The notes: generated from the letters alone by a model not told the origin. A stretch of DNA of 64,000 nucleotides from an uncultured Bacilli bacterium (GCA_934167665.1 CAKPLN010000001.1:384387-448386); one strand, 5' to 3'; positions 18,078 to 27,390 are shown, counted from the first letter of the stretch. Numbers and translations: made by a program.

Positions 18078-19802
18078 CTATTCTCCTATTCTTAATTTTC
18101 TAATTTTTTCGCCTATCTTAGCTTGTTCTAATGGATCGACTTCTTTTTTCATCAACACTGTTAATCTTCCTATTTCCTGATTACGTCTATAATCATTAAT
18201 AACTCTAAAATATAAGAATAACTCTTCCTTTGTCGTTTTATCATTATAATTTTCAGCTAAAATAGAATTTAGTAAAACTAGAATATCTTCTTTATCTTGA
18301 ACATAAGTATAAAAATCAGCAATATTTATATTACCATATTTTTTATAATAATAAATAATTTCACTTGCCAGTACTCTACTTACTTCACTAGGAAAAATAA
18401 CTTTCTCTATTTCTACTTGTGAAACTACCCAATCATTATTAAGCATAAAATATAATACTTGTTCTACTGCTTTATCATACTTTGTTTTTTGTATCTTCTT
18501 ATTAACAGGAATATTTACCTTTGTATCTTTTACTTCTTTAAACACCATCAAGTCATTTAAGCGTTTTTCCAGTGTATTATACCCTAGATCAAACTCTTTT
18601 GCAAGCTTTTTTAAAACGATTTCTACTCTAATCGCATCATTTACTTTGACCATTTCCCTTAAAACACTATTAATATAGTTAGCTTTCTCTTCATCACTTC
18701 TAAAATCAACACTACCTCTTAATTGTTGTATTTTAAAATCACTATAATTAATCGCATTATCAATTAATCCTATAAACCTATCTTTCCCATATTTTAAAAT
18801 AAAACTATCAGGATCATTATCATCAGGTAAAACTACAACCTTCACTTCAATTCCCTTATCAAGTAACCCCTCACCAATACTAAGCATAGCATTAACACCA
18901 GGCGAATCTCCATCTAAACATAAAATAATATTATTAGAAAGTCTTTTAATAAGAGAGGCTTGTTGATTAGTTAAAGCCGTTCCCATCAAAGCTACTGTAT
19001 TTTTAACCCCAATACTACTAGCTCTAATAACATCCATAAAGCCTTCCATCACAATGACAGACTTTTTTAATCTACACTCTTCTCTAGCAATATGATAATG
19101 GTATAACATTTCCCCTTTTTTAAATATTTCCGTTTCCTTAGTATTTAAATATTTATTTTGCCCATTATCTTTATATATACGTCCACTAAAGCCTACCACA
19201 TGACCAAAAACATCATATAATGGGAACATAATCCTATCATTATAAATATCATGCTCATCACTAGATAAACCTATTCTATTTAAAGTACTTAAATCATATT
19301 CTTTCTTTAAAAGTAACTTTGTCAAATCATCTCTATTTTCTAAAGATAAACCAATTTCAAATTCCTTTATTAAATCCTCATTAATTTCTCTTCCAAGTAA
19401 ATATTCTCTAGCCTTCTTTCCTACAGCACTAGACAAATTATTTTGAAAATATTTAACAGAAAACTTATAAGCCTCATATAATTTATCATATTTGCTACTT
19501 TTCTTAGTAACAGAAATATTAGAAACATCTAAACCAACTTTTTCTCCTAAATACCTTAAAGCCTCTTTAAAATCAATATGTTCATAGTCCATTAAAAAAG
19601 TAAAAACATTACCAGTTGCATGACAAGAAAAACAAGTAAATATTTGTTTTTCCCTAGACACACACATCGAAGGATTGGAATCATCATGAAAAGGACAAAC
19701 CCCAAAAAAGTTTTTGCCCTTAGAAACAAGAGGGATTCTTTCACCTATAATATCAACAATGTCAACTTTATGTCGTATTTCATTTGCTAAATCATTGTTC
19801 AT
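18078..19802 (-). CDS. dnaG: DNA primase
   Basis: Makes RNA primers at the replication fork and contacts DnaB helicase. The 574 residues show the CHC2 zinc ribbon (Cys36, His39, Cys57, Cys60 in VCPFHDD and CFSCHATG), the Toprim core with VMEGFMDV and CLDGDSPG, and a C-terminal helicase-binding region. ATG at 19802 follows GGAGGGG; the longer in-frame reading to 19829 lacks a binding site. Its promoter, TTGACA-17-TATAAT, is the best in the window. Confidence 0.97.
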   Translation of the reverse strand: MNNDLANEIRHKVDIVDIIGERIPLVSKGKNFFGVCPFHDDSNPSMCVSREKQIFTCFSCHATGNVFTFLMDYEHIDFKEALRYLGEKVGLDVSNISVTKKSSKYDKLYEAYKFSVKYFQNNLSSAVGKKAREYLLGREINEDLIKEFEIGLSLENRDDLTKLLLKKEYDLSTLNRIGLSSDEHDIYNDRIMFPLYDVFGHVVGFSGRIYKDNGQNKYLNTKETEIFKKGEMLYHYHIAREECRLKKSVIVMEGFMDVIRASSIGVKNTVALMGTALTNQQASLIKRLSNNIILCLDGDSPGVNAMLSIGEGLLDKGIEVKVVVLPDDNDPDSFILKYGKDRFIGLIDNAINYSDFKIQQLRGSVDFRSDEEKANYINSVLREMVKVNDAIRVEIVLKKLAKEFDLGYNTLEKRLNDLMVFKEVKDTKVNIPVNKKIQKTKYDKAVEQVLYFMLNNDWVVSQVEIEKVIFPSEVSRVLASEIIYYYKKYGNINIADFYTYVQDKEDILVLLNSILAENYNDKTTKEELFLYFRVINDYRRNQEIGRLTVLMKKEVDPLEQAKIGEKIRKLRIGE

Positions 19803-19849
19803 AAACACCCCTCCACAATATAAAACCATAACGTTTCTTCAACATGCTG

Positions 19850-19878
19850 ATTATAACATTTTACCTTATAAATGTCAA
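19850..19878 (-). promoter_or_regulatory. sigma-A promoter of dnaG-sigA operon
   Basis: Perfect TTGACA (19878-19873), 17-base spacer, TATAAT (19855-19850), with TGT just before the -10. The -35 grows out of the T-tract of the upstream yqeH terminator. Confidence 0.92.
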
Positions 19879-19902
19879 AAAAATGATGAATTATATCATC
19901 AT
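19877..19902 (-). terminator. yqeH terminator
   Basis: ATGATGA with TCATCAT forms a 7-bp stem (19896-19902 with 19883-19889), then seven T that run directly into the dnaG -35. Confidence 0.75.
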
Positions 19903-19914
19903 TATAGTTAAAAA

Positions 19915-20931
19915 TTAAATTAAAGATTTTCTTGTAAAAGTTTCTACATTTTTATCAATATATACATCAACTACACCCTTATTAACAATCTTAATAAAAC
20001 CTAACCCATTAATTACTAAATCCTCATCATATTTAACCTGATAAGTAACTTTATTCAAATCCTTTAAATCACTCTTATTAGAAGCATTAAGAAGTCTCTT
20101 AACTTTTAAGTCATTAGAAACAAATAACGTAAAGCTATTTCTTTCCCCTTCAACGTAATCAATTCTTACCAAATCTTCTATAATAATAGCTTGGTTAACT
20201 CGTAACTGATAAGTCTTAGGCTTAATTTCCTTACGAGGAGAAATCTTTTTAACCATACTACTATCAATATGATTTAATATAGAACCAGTATCTACTAAAC
20301 CAGGAGTATCAATAAGTGTTAAATAATCATTTATTTCAATCTTTACCATATTTAACGTTGTAGAAGGAAGTGGAGACATAGTTAATTCTTGCGAATTATC
20401 AGAATAATTTTGAATAAGTTTATTAATTAAACTAGATTTACCAGCATTAGTATGACCAACAACATATACATTCTTAGTAGTTTGATAAAACTTAATTCTT
20501 TTAAGTAAATAATCTATATTATAATTTTTACTAACACTAATTACAATTACCTCTTCAAAGTGAATATCTTTCTCTTCTAAATACTGAATTAATTTAGTTT
20601 CTTTAACTGATTTAGGTAATACATCTTTCTTATTCAATACCAAAATCATTTTGTTAGGTATAATACTTCTAATCTGTTCAATATTCTTCTCTAAATTTAA
20701 TAAATCTGTAATATATAAAACTAAATCCTTAGTCTCACCAACACTCTTTAAAATATTTAAATATTCCTCATTTGACTTAGTAATAACTTGATACTCACCA
20801 TAATTTTTCATTCTAAAACATCTTTGACAAATATCATTTTCTAAACTAGTAGTATATCCTTCTTGTAAAACATTCTGATCTTGTAAAACAACCCCACAAC
20901 CTTTACAAGTTTTTTCTAAATTATCATTCAT
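19915..20931 (-). CDS. yqeH: ribosome biogenesis GTPase YqeH (circularly permuted)
   Basis: A 338-residue GTPase needed for 30S assembly. It opens with a Cys4 treble clef (CKGCG and CQRCF), then shows the permuted order of GTPase motifs: G4 LNKKD near 95, G1 GHTNAGKSS near 155, and G3 DTPGLVD near 205, followed by the YqeH C-terminal domain. The ATG at 20931 is seven bases after AGAGGAAAG. It overlaps yqeG by eight bases, the same yqeG-yqeH order as in Bacillus. Confidence 0.95.
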   Translation of the reverse strand: MNDNLEKTCKGCGVVLQDQNVLQEGYTTSLENDICQRCFRMKNYGEYQVITKSNEEYLNILKSVGETKDLVLYITDLLNLEKNIEQIRSIIPNKMILVLNKKDVLPKSVKETKLIQYLEEKDIHFEEVIVISVSKNYNIDYLLKRIKFYQTTKNVYVVGHTNAGKSSLINKLIQNYSDNSQELTMSPLPSTTLNMVKIEINDYLTLIDTPGLVDTGSILNHIDSSMVKKISPRKEIKPKTYQLRVNQAIIIEDLVRIDYVEGERNSFTLFVSNDLKVKRLLNASNKSDLKDLNKVTYQVKYDEDLVINGLGFIKIVNKGVVDVYIDKNVETFTRKSLI

Positions 20932-21442
20932 AATACTTTCCTCTCTCAAATAAACCCCTCTTCTGATAATAATTAACTATTCTATTTTCTATTTTTCTAT
21001 TAAAATAAGTTATTTTTAAATCCTTTTCTCCTAGCGGATCAACTAAAATAGTCATTATATTAAATAAATTTCCAGATAAAATATCTGTAACTATCTGATC
21101 TCCAACCATTACCATTTCTTTTTTCTTAAGATTATACTTTTTCTTAATTTTTCTAAGATTCTTTGGTAATGGTTTTAAAGCCATAGCCAATCCTTCAACC
21201 TCAAACTCTTCAATATAAGGCTTTAATCTTTCCATCGTATTATTAGAACTAATAAAAATTATAAAATCTTTTTTTAATCTTTTCAGTAACTTCTTAGCTC
21301 TTATTGAACATTTATTATCATCTATTAAACCAAGTGTATTATCCAAATCAAAGACAATACAAGTAATTCCCATATTCTTTAATTTTTGGTAATTAATTTC
21401 AAATATATTTTTTTTATACATTATAGGTTTAAATAAAGCCAT
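20924..21442 (-). CDS. yqeG: YqeG family HAD-type phosphatase
   Basis: HAD superfamily IIIA phosphatase of 172 residues. The nucleophile motif is FDLDNTL (about 32-38), motif II is ISSNN, and motif III/IV reads VGDQIVTDI near 117-125. Substrate unknown; the family is close to mitochondrial phosphatidylglycerophosphatases. GGAGGTGAT lies five bases before the ATG. It is the first gene of the yqeG-yqeH unit. Confidence 0.92.
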   Translation of the reverse strand: MALFKPIMYKKNIFEINYQKLKNMGITCIVFDLDNTLGLIDDNKCSIRAKKLLKRLKKDFIIFISSNNTMERLKPYIEEFEVEGLAMALKPLPKNLRKIKKKYNLKKKEMVMVGDQIVTDILSGNLFNIMTILVDPLGEKDLKITYFNRKIENRIVNYYQKRGLFERGKYYE

Positions 21443-21458
21443 ACTATCACCTCCAAGT

Positions 21459-21487
21459 ATTATATACTACTTTTAGAAAATAGTCTA
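21459..21487 (-). promoter_or_regulatory. promoter of yqeG-yqeH
   Basis: TAGACT-17-TATAAT on the minus strand; the -35 overlaps the stop codon of the upstream deacetylase gene. Confidence 0.5.
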
Positions 21488-22915
21488 ATTATTGACTCTT
21501 TGGGTAATCATTTCAGTATCTTGTGTAATTTTATCAAAGACATAACCATTTTCTTTACCATATCTAATTATATCTCTAAGTGCATCTCTAGTATAAGTTT
21601 TTATATCATGCATCAAAACCATATTAACACGATTTTTAGAAAGATTAGAAACAACATTATCGTATATCATACTAGCAGTAGGTCTACCACCAGCAGCATC
21701 TCCTGATGAAACATTCCAATCATAATAACGATACCCACGTTTTAAAACCTCGCTTGTAAGATAAGACATAATGCCTGATGAATACTTACGACTAACTGTA
21801 TTACTAGATCCACCTGGAAATCTAATAATTTTAGACTCAACACCAGTAATGTTTTTTACTCTCTCTGATACAATATTTAAATCATTAAAATAAGAATCAA
21901 CCGAAGCATACACTATAGAATAAGTATGACTAGCTGTATGTAAAGCAATAGTATGTCCTTCATCATAAGCTCTTTTAATAAGTTCATCTGGTCCACTATT
22001 AGTCACAAAGAAAGTGGCTTTTACACCTTCCTCTTTTAAAATATCTAAAATAACATTAGTTGTTCCATTTTTAGGACCATCATCAAACGTTAAATAAATA
22101 GTTCCATTCTTTCCATGCTCAGAAACTATCACTTCTCTTGTTATACTATTTTCATTACCAGAACTATCCTTAACAGTATAAGTAACCTGATAACTTCCTG
22201 CTTCACTCGTATTAACATTATTACTAACTTTAACACTATCTTGCAAATTACTATCACAATTATCTACTACATTAACAAAACTATCCTGATAAGTATCACC
22301 AATAAACATATAAACTATGTTATCCCCATTTAAAGTAATTTCAGGTTTTTTCTTATCTTCATAAATTATATTTCGCTTAATAGAAGTAGTATTACCATGC
22401 TTGTCTCTAACAGAGTAACTAATCTTGTCCTTAGTAGTAACAACTTGAACCTTATCAGTAACATCACCATCATAACTATCAAACGCTTTATATCCTTCTT
22501 CAACATATTTTCTACCAGGGCATACATGTACATCAGTACCATTAGTAAGCTCAATAACTGGGCCAGTCTTATCAGTAACCCTAACATTTCGAACTACTTT
22601 TCTCTTAAATCCATCAATATCAACAGAATATATAACCTTATAATCTCCAAGTTTCTTTGAATTAATATTATTAGTAACCTTAACTTGATTAGTAATATCA
22701 TCATGTAAAAAATAAGCTGAGTAACCAGGTTCCTTATATTCAGATAAATAATCAATCTCTATATGTCTAGGTCCTTTTAATCTAATATTAGGCAACAATA
22801 AAAAATTATAAATACTGCCAGCACTTATGACTAAAAACAAAATTAAGAAAAAAAACGTTAAATTAGAATGCCTAACCTCCGTTTTATTTCCAAAATCCTT
22901 ATCTTTACCTACCAT
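21485..22915 (-). CDS. membrane-anchored polysaccharide deacetylase with Ig-like repeats
   Basis: A 476-residue protein: one N-terminal membrane span (about 20-42), about three tandem bacterial Ig-like/DUF5011-type modules (each ending in a GDYKVIYSV, YSVRDKHGN or YTVKDSSGN strand) from 50 to 275, and a C-terminal NodB/CE4 deacetylase domain. The CE4 motifs are TFDDGP, HTASH and RFPGG, so the metal triad and catalytic Asp are kept. It should remove acetyl groups from wall glycans outside the cell. The start is taken at 22915 because the promoter -10 (22937-22932) lies inside any longer frame and GGTGATAGGG sits right before this ATG. Confidence 0.9.
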   Translation of the reverse strand: MVGKDKDFGNKTEVRHSNLTFFFLILFLVISAGSIYNFLLLPNIRLKGPRHIEIDYLSEYKEPGYSAYFLHDDITNQVKVTNNINSKKLGDYKVIYSVDIDGFKRKVVRNVRVTDKTGPVIELTNGTDVHVCPGRKYVEEGYKAFDSYDGDVTDKVQVVTTKDKISYSVRDKHGNTTSIKRNIIYEDKKKPEITLNGDNIVYMFIGDTYQDSFVNVVDNCDSNLQDSVKVSNNVNTSEAGSYQVTYTVKDSSGNENSITREVIVSEHGKNGTIYLTFDDGPKNGTTNVILDILKEEGVKATFFVTNSGPDELIKRAYDEGHTIALHTASHTYSIVYASVDSYFNDLNIVSERVKNITGVESKIIRFPGGSSNTVSRKYSSGIMSYLTSEVLKRGYRYYDWNVSSGDAAGGRPTASMIYDNVVSNLSKNRVNMVLMHDIKTYTRDALRDIIRYGKENGYVFDKITQDTEMITQRVNN

Positions 22916-22931
22916 CCCTATCACCAAAAAT

Positions 22932-22960
22932 ATTATAACAAAACTAAAACACAAAGTCCA
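22932..22960 (-). promoter_or_regulatory. promoter of the polysaccharide deacetylase gene
   Basis: TGGACT-17-TATAAT with TGT before the -10. The expected transcription start is only about ten bases before the ATG, leaving a very short leader that is mostly the ribosome binding site. Confidence 0.65.
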
Positions 22961-23011
22961 TTACCAGTAACAATTCTAACTTTTTAAAGCATAAACTTTA
23001 CATATTTACTC

Positions 23012-23704
23012 TTAACAATTATTATCTCTAATAAACTCCCTTAATATTTTCATTAAAGCCCTTTTTTCAATTCTTGACACATAACTTCTAGATATACCTA
23101 ATTTCCTAGAAATAGTTTTTTGTGTTTCCTCATCTCCATTGTTTAAGCCATACCTTCTACAAATAATTTCCTTCTCTCTAGGTGTCAAAACCTTCATATA
23201 TTTATTTAATAGTTCTACTTTATCCTTTAAATCAATTGTCTCTAAAAAATCAACATTAGGCGTCTTTAAAATATCCATAATCGCTATTTCATTACCATCT
23301 TTATCATAACCTACAGTTTCATTTATAGAAATATCTCGACTATATCTATTATTACTTCTAAAATACATTAAAATTTCATTTTCTATACATCTTGCACAAT
23401 AAGTAGTAATTTTTACTCCCTTATCCAATGAAAAAGTATCAACACCCTTAATAAGTCCAATTGTCCCAATACTAATTAAATCATCATTACTAACTAATTT
23501 ACTATCAAATTTCTTAGCTATATGTGCAACAAGTCTTAAGTTATGTTCAATTAATTTATTTCTAGCCAAACTATCCCCCTTCATTTTATTTAACACACAT
23601 TTCCTCTCCTCATCATTAGATAAGGGTTCTGGAAAAACCTCATTAGAGTAAGATCCCGTAAAACAAAATAAATTTCTTAATAAATTAAACACATCAAAAA
23701 ACAT
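23012..23704 (-). CDS. sigK: sporulation sigma factor SigK
   Basis: A 230-residue sigma-70 factor with a hydrophobic N-terminus (MFFDVFNLLRNLF) like the pro-sequence of SigK, then FPEPLS, ARNKLIEHNLRLVAHIAKKF, LISIGTIGLIKGVDTF, TYCARCIENEILM and the C-terminal SRSYVSRIEKRALMK, all diagnostic of the late mother-cell factor. The gene is intact, not split by a skin element. GGAGGA precedes the ATG. The upstream region lacks a clear sigma-A promoter. It implies that the lineage makes, or descends from makers of, endospores. Confidence 0.88.
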   Translation of the reverse strand: MFFDVFNLLRNLFCFTGSYSNEVFPEPLSNDEERKCVLNKMKGDSLARNKLIEHNLRLVAHIAKKFDSKLVSNDDLISIGTIGLIKGVDTFSLDKGVKITTYCARCIENEILMYFRSNNRYSRDISINETVGYDKDGNEIAIMDILKTPNVDFLETIDLKDKVELLNKYMKVLTPREKEIICRRYGLNNGDEETQKTISRKLGISRSYVSRIEKRALMKILREFIRDNNC

Positions 23705-23744
23705 ATAATCCTCCTACAAGAATTATATGTCGAAATATGTAAAA

Positions 23745-25154
23745 TTATTTTTTAACTACCTTACTTAAAAATACTTTCTTTATAAAATCTAAAATATTTC
23801 TATTCATAATAATACAATAAGTAACTACTACAATTAAATTAATAATATCAAGTATTAAATTTCTTTGATAATATAAAATAATTGCGAATGTAAAAATCAT
23901 TATTGTCTTTATAGCTAAACCTTTTTCATATTTTATATTTATATATTTTTTTAAATCTATATGTCTATAAACCATCATAATAAAGTAAGAGATAGCTGTA
24001 GAAAGTGAAGCCGCATATAAACCTAATTTATTTATAAATAATAGATTTACAACTATATTAATAATAGCTCCCATAACAGATACAAAAGCTACTTGTTTTG
24101 TCATTTTCTTAGCTATATATATTCCACTATATAAACAAATAACAACATTAAATACAGCACCTAATACCAATATAGGTATTTGATAAAAAGCCGCATCATA
24201 CTTACTATTAATAAGTATTGGAAAAACAAATGGCATACAAGTAATCATTCCAACTCCTAAGCAAGAGAATAACTTAGTAACTGTATTAAGTATATCTGAA
24301 AAAAACTCATTACAATCAGGACTATTAATATTTAAAGCTGCACTTTCACTCCAACTTAAATTAAATATTCCAAGTAAGCTAGACAATATAGTAGGAAACT
24401 TATTACTAACCGCATAAACCCCATTAGCTGAAGCTCCTAGAATATAAGAAATAATACTTCTATCAGAAACATTTATTATCCACCAACTAATACCATTAGG
24501 AACTAAAGGTATTGAGTATTTATACATCTCTTTTATTAAACCCTTATCAACTAATTTAAAATCTATTAGTTTGTAAAGACCTAATCTAATAAATAAATAT
24601 AAAGCTCCAAGTCCATTAGCTAAAGCCATTGAAATAATCATTCCAACTGCTCCAAGACGGAATACAGCTATTAAAAATATATTAGAAATAATAGTAGAAG
24701 CCCCTGTAATTATACAACTAATAGCATAATCAACAGTTCTTCCCATTCCTCTCGCAACTTGTAAAAAATTACCCGATAAAGTACAAATTATAATATCAAC
24801 TAATATTAACCATTTATATTGGAATGAGAAAAATTGAATAACTACTAAATAAATAAGTATAAAAGATGAAAGAGCAACAAGTAATATAAAGAAATTATTA
24901 CTCATTAACTTCTTACTTTCACCATTCTTATTCCTACTATCAACTAAGTATCTAAAGATACTCATCTCTAACTCTAAAGTAATAATTGGTACTATCAAAG
25001 TAACATAAGTAGTAATTAAATCAACAATACCATAATCACTAGTAGATAAATATCCTGTATATAATGGTAATAAGAAAAAAGAAATTAACTGGGTACAAAC
25101 CTTACCACAAAAAATAATAATAGTATTCCTCATTAAAGTGCTTTTCTTATTCAC
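23745..25154 (-). CDS. polysaccharide/lipid-linked oligosaccharide flippase (MOP superfamily)
   Basis: A 469-residue integral membrane protein with about 12-14 spans and the N-terminal RNTIIIFCGKVCTQLISF start of Wzx/RfbX-type flippases. Such proteins move undecaprenyl-linked sugar units across the membrane; the substrate is unknown and no glycosyltransferase lies next to it. The start is GTG at 25154, eight bases after AGAGAGG, overlapping the VanZ gene end by eight bases, so both are coupled. Confidence 0.85.
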   Translation of the reverse strand: MNKKSTLMRNTIIIFCGKVCTQLISFFLLPLYTGYLSTSDYGIVDLITTYVTLIVPIITLELEMSIFRYLVDSRNKNGESKKLMSNNFFILLVALSSFILIYLVVIQFFSFQYKWLILVDIIICTLSGNFLQVARGMGRTVDYAISCIITGASTIISNIFLIAVFRLGAVGMIISMALANGLGALYLFIRLGLYKLIDFKLVDKGLIKEMYKYSIPLVPNGISWWIINVSDRSIISYILGASANGVYAVSNKFPTILSSLLGIFNLSWSESAALNINSPDCNEFFSDILNTVTKLFSCLGVGMITCMPFVFPILINSKYDAAFYQIPILVLGAVFNVVICLYSGIYIAKKMTKQVAFVSVMGAIINIVVNLLFINKLGLYAASLSTAISYFIMMVYRHIDLKKYINIKYEKGLAIKTIMIFTFAIILYYQRNLILDIINLIVVVTYCIIMNRNILDFIKKVFLSKVVKK

Positions 25155-25617
25155 TACTATAGCCTCTCTTTCCAATCTTATTATAAATAATTCCATAACT
25201 AATTATACTGATTATACCAGCAAAAGTATCTAAAAGGACATCACTAATCTGACCACTTCTACCAGGAACAAATAACTGATGTACCTCATCACTACAAGCA
25301 TATAAAAAAGTAACTAGGATTGCTAAAGCTATTCTTTTCTTATCAATACTTCCATATTCCTTTAAAAAACTAATTACTAAAAGTCCTAAAATAAAATAAA
25401 CAAAAAAATGAGCTCCTTTACGAATAGGTACCACTAATTTATTAGTCCAATATTCTTTTTCCTTAGTAGTTAGATTATCATTTTTAAATACTTGAACTAT
25501 TCTAACAATAACGCCATCACTCTTATTAGTTGATGTAGTAGCATTATCACTAGAAAAAGAAAATATTAAGCTCATCCATACTACAATTAGAATAAACTTT
25601 ATAATCTTTCTTATCAC
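25147..25617 (-). CDS. VanZ family membrane protein
   Basis: A 156-residue protein with four hydrophobic spans and the VanZ-like core KGAHFFVYFILG plus SDEVHQLFVPGRSGQISDVLLD. VanZ confers low-level teicoplanin tolerance in enterococci; most family members have no proven role. The likely start is GTG at 25617, five bases after GGGTGG; an upstream start at 25662 has no such site. It is followed by the overlapping flippase gene. Confidence 0.85.
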   Translation of the reverse strand: MIRKIIKFILIVVWMSLIFSFSSDNATTSTNKSDGVIVRIVQVFKNDNLTTKEKEYWTNKLVVPIRKGAHFFVYFILGLLVISFLKEYGSIDKKRIALAILVTFLYACSDEVHQLFVPGRSGQISDVLLDTFAGIISIISYGIIYNKIGKRGYSSE

Positions 25618-25685
25618 ATAAACCACCCATTTAAATATAAACAAAATATATAAAAAAAGCAAGAATTTAAAGTTTTATAAATGTA

Positions 25686-25713
25686 AACAAAATAAAGAAG
25701 CACTAAGTGCTTC
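25686..25713 (-). terminator. terminator of the small membrane protein gene
   Basis: GAAGCAC and GTGCTTC form a 7-bp stem (25707-25713 with 25697-25703, loop of three) followed by TTTATTTTG on the minus strand. Confidence 0.75.
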
Positions 25714-25721
25714 ATAGTACT

Positions 25722-25853
25722 TTAATTATATCTACATCCATTGCCATCATTACCTCTAAATAAAAATAAAACAATAAATACAATTAAAACTATCCATAGC
25801 CAAGAAAGATTATTGGTATTATTGTATCCACCGCAACCACAGTTATAATACAT
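25722..25853 (-). CDS. 43-residue Gly/Cys/Asn-rich membrane miniprotein (YjcZ-like)
   Basis: A short frame missed by length filters. It has a Cys-Gly-rich head (YYNCGCGGYNN), one hydrophobic span (LSWLWIVLIVFIVLFLF, about 16-32) and a polar tail with GNDGNGCRYN. The head-plus-span design is like the YjcZ-type miniproteins found in spore formers, though the sequence match is only in kind. AAAGGAG lies seven bases before the ATG at 25853; an in-frame ATG two codons upstream is too close to it. It has its own terminator, and lies between vanZ and murE. Confidence 0.7.
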   Translation of the reverse strand: MYYNCGCGGYNNTNNLSWLWIVLIVFIVLFLFRGNDGNGCRYN

Positions 25854-25917
25854 ATACATTCTCCTTTCTCTATATTATATTTTAATATATGAAAAAAGAG
25901 CCTGTATAAGCCTAAAA

Positions 25918-27366
25918 TTAAGCCTTAACACTCTCTTTTATATTTCTATTCGCTACAGCTTGATAAGCCTCATTAACGTCATTAAATTCAATAGTACCAC
26001 TTTTAAGTTTTTGATAAGTCTCATTACCCTTACCTAATATTAGGACAATATCTTTAGGTTGAGCCATATCAATTGCCTTCTGTATTGCTTCTCTTCTATC
26101 AACTACAATAGAATAATTAGTATAAGTATCTTTTATATCTTGCACCATCATATTAATTATATCTAAAGGATCCTCACTTCGCGGATCTTCATAAGTAAAT
26201 ATTGCATAAGTAGCATTATCACAAACCGTCTTACCCATTAGAGGCCTTTTTTGATGATCTCTTTCGCCAGCGGCTCCAATAACTACAATAGATCTATTAA
26301 TATCAAGAGTATGTACAAAGTTAAGTAATTTAGAAATACCATTAGGTGTATGAGCATAATCAACCATTACATAGTATGGAGTATTAGTATTTAACATCTC
26401 TAAACGACCATCTACTTTTATTTTACTAATATTTTCTATTAAATCTTCTAATTTAAAGCCTAAAGCTAAAGCACTAAGTAAACCAGCTGCTAAATTATAA
26501 ACATTAAAATCTCCAAGAAGCGGACTTAAAACATCAAAAGTTTTATCTTTATACTTAAAAGTAATCGTTGTTTTATTAGGATATAATTTAAAATCAACAA
26601 TTTGTAAAGTATTATCACTCTTCATACCATAAGTTAAAACAGTAGCCGAACAAGCCTGTTTTACTACCTGAAACAACTCATCATCGGCATTCAATACACA
26701 AAAACCATCAGGTTTTGTTTGTTTAAATAATTGTAGTTTACATTGAACATAATTTTCAAAACTACCATGAATATTTAAATGTTCCCTCGTAATATTAGTA
26801 TAAACACTAACATCATACATCATAGCTTGTAATCTTCCTCTAAAGAAAGCTTCACTACTAGCTTCCATAGCTGTGTATTTACAACCAAACTTTACAAACT
26901 CATCCAAATAAGCATATAGTTTATCAGCATCTGGTGTTGTATTAGGATTATCTCCCTTAAAGGAAGCACAACTTCTACCATTAGTTCCAATATACCCACA
27001 TAGATTACTTCCAATTAATGTTTGAATAATTGTTGAAACACTAGTTTTTCCATCTGTACCAGTAACCCCAATCATCCTCATTTTTTTATCAGGATAGTCA
27101 TAAAATTTTTGACATAAGAAAGGAAATTCTCTATTCGTATCAGGTACTTTAATAACTGGTACACTCTTACCTTCAACATCTTTACTAACCATAATTGCAG
27201 AAGCCCCATTCCTAATAGCGTCATCTATAAAATCATGTCTATCAGCTGTAACACCCATAGTGCAAACAAATAAGTCCCCTTCATTAACTTCTTTAGAGTT
27301 AATTTTTATTGATTTTATTAACGTATCATAACCACAATCAGGATATAATTCATTTAGTCTTTTCAT
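25918..27366 (-). CDS. murE: UDP-N-acetylmuramyl tripeptide synthase
   Basis: Adds the third amino acid to UDP-MurNAc-L-Ala-D-Glu in wall precursor synthesis. The 482 residues show the Mur ligase order: the N-terminal domain with SKEVNEGDLFVC, ATP loop GVTGTDGKTS near 100, a carbamylated-lysine region and the C-terminal VIGAAGERDHQKRP and YEDPRSEDP. The DPRSEDP motif holds the Arg that contacts the amino acid in meso-diaminopimelate enzymes, but specificity cannot be settled here. Start at 27366 after AGGTGAG. It stands apart from the murG-ftsZ cluster, divergent from the arginase gene. Confidence 0.95.
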   Translation of the reverse strand: MKRLNELYPDCGYDTLIKSIKINSKEVNEGDLFVCTMGVTADRHDFIDDAIRNGASAIMVSKDVEGKSVPVIKVPDTNREFPFLCQKFYDYPDKKMRMIGVTGTDGKTSVSTIIQTLIGSNLCGYIGTNGRSCASFKGDNPNTTPDADKLYAYLDEFVKFGCKYTAMEASSEAFFRGRLQAMMYDVSVYTNITREHLNIHGSFENYVQCKLQLFKQTKPDGFCVLNADDELFQVVKQACSATVLTYGMKSDNTLQIVDFKLYPNKTTITFKYKDKTFDVLSPLLGDFNVYNLAAGLLSALALGFKLEDLIENISKIKVDGRLEMLNTNTPYYVMVDYAHTPNGISKLLNFVHTLDINRSIVVIGAAGERDHQKRPLMGKTVCDNATYAIFTYEDPRSEDPLDIINMMVQDIKDTYTNYSIVVDRREAIQKAIDMAQPKDIVLILGKGNETYQKLKSGTIEFNDVNEAYQAVANRNIKESVKA

Positions 27367-27390
27367 AATCTCACCTATCATCAATTATAC

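Noticed and set aside
21500..22660. Several plus-strand frames rich in Ile/Asn/Ser inside the deacetylase gene
   Set aside because: They mirror the coding strand's codon pattern and have no binding sites; shadows of the real gene.
25893..25925. AGGCT repeats after murE as a terminator
   Set aside because: The copies are direct, not inverted, so no stem forms.
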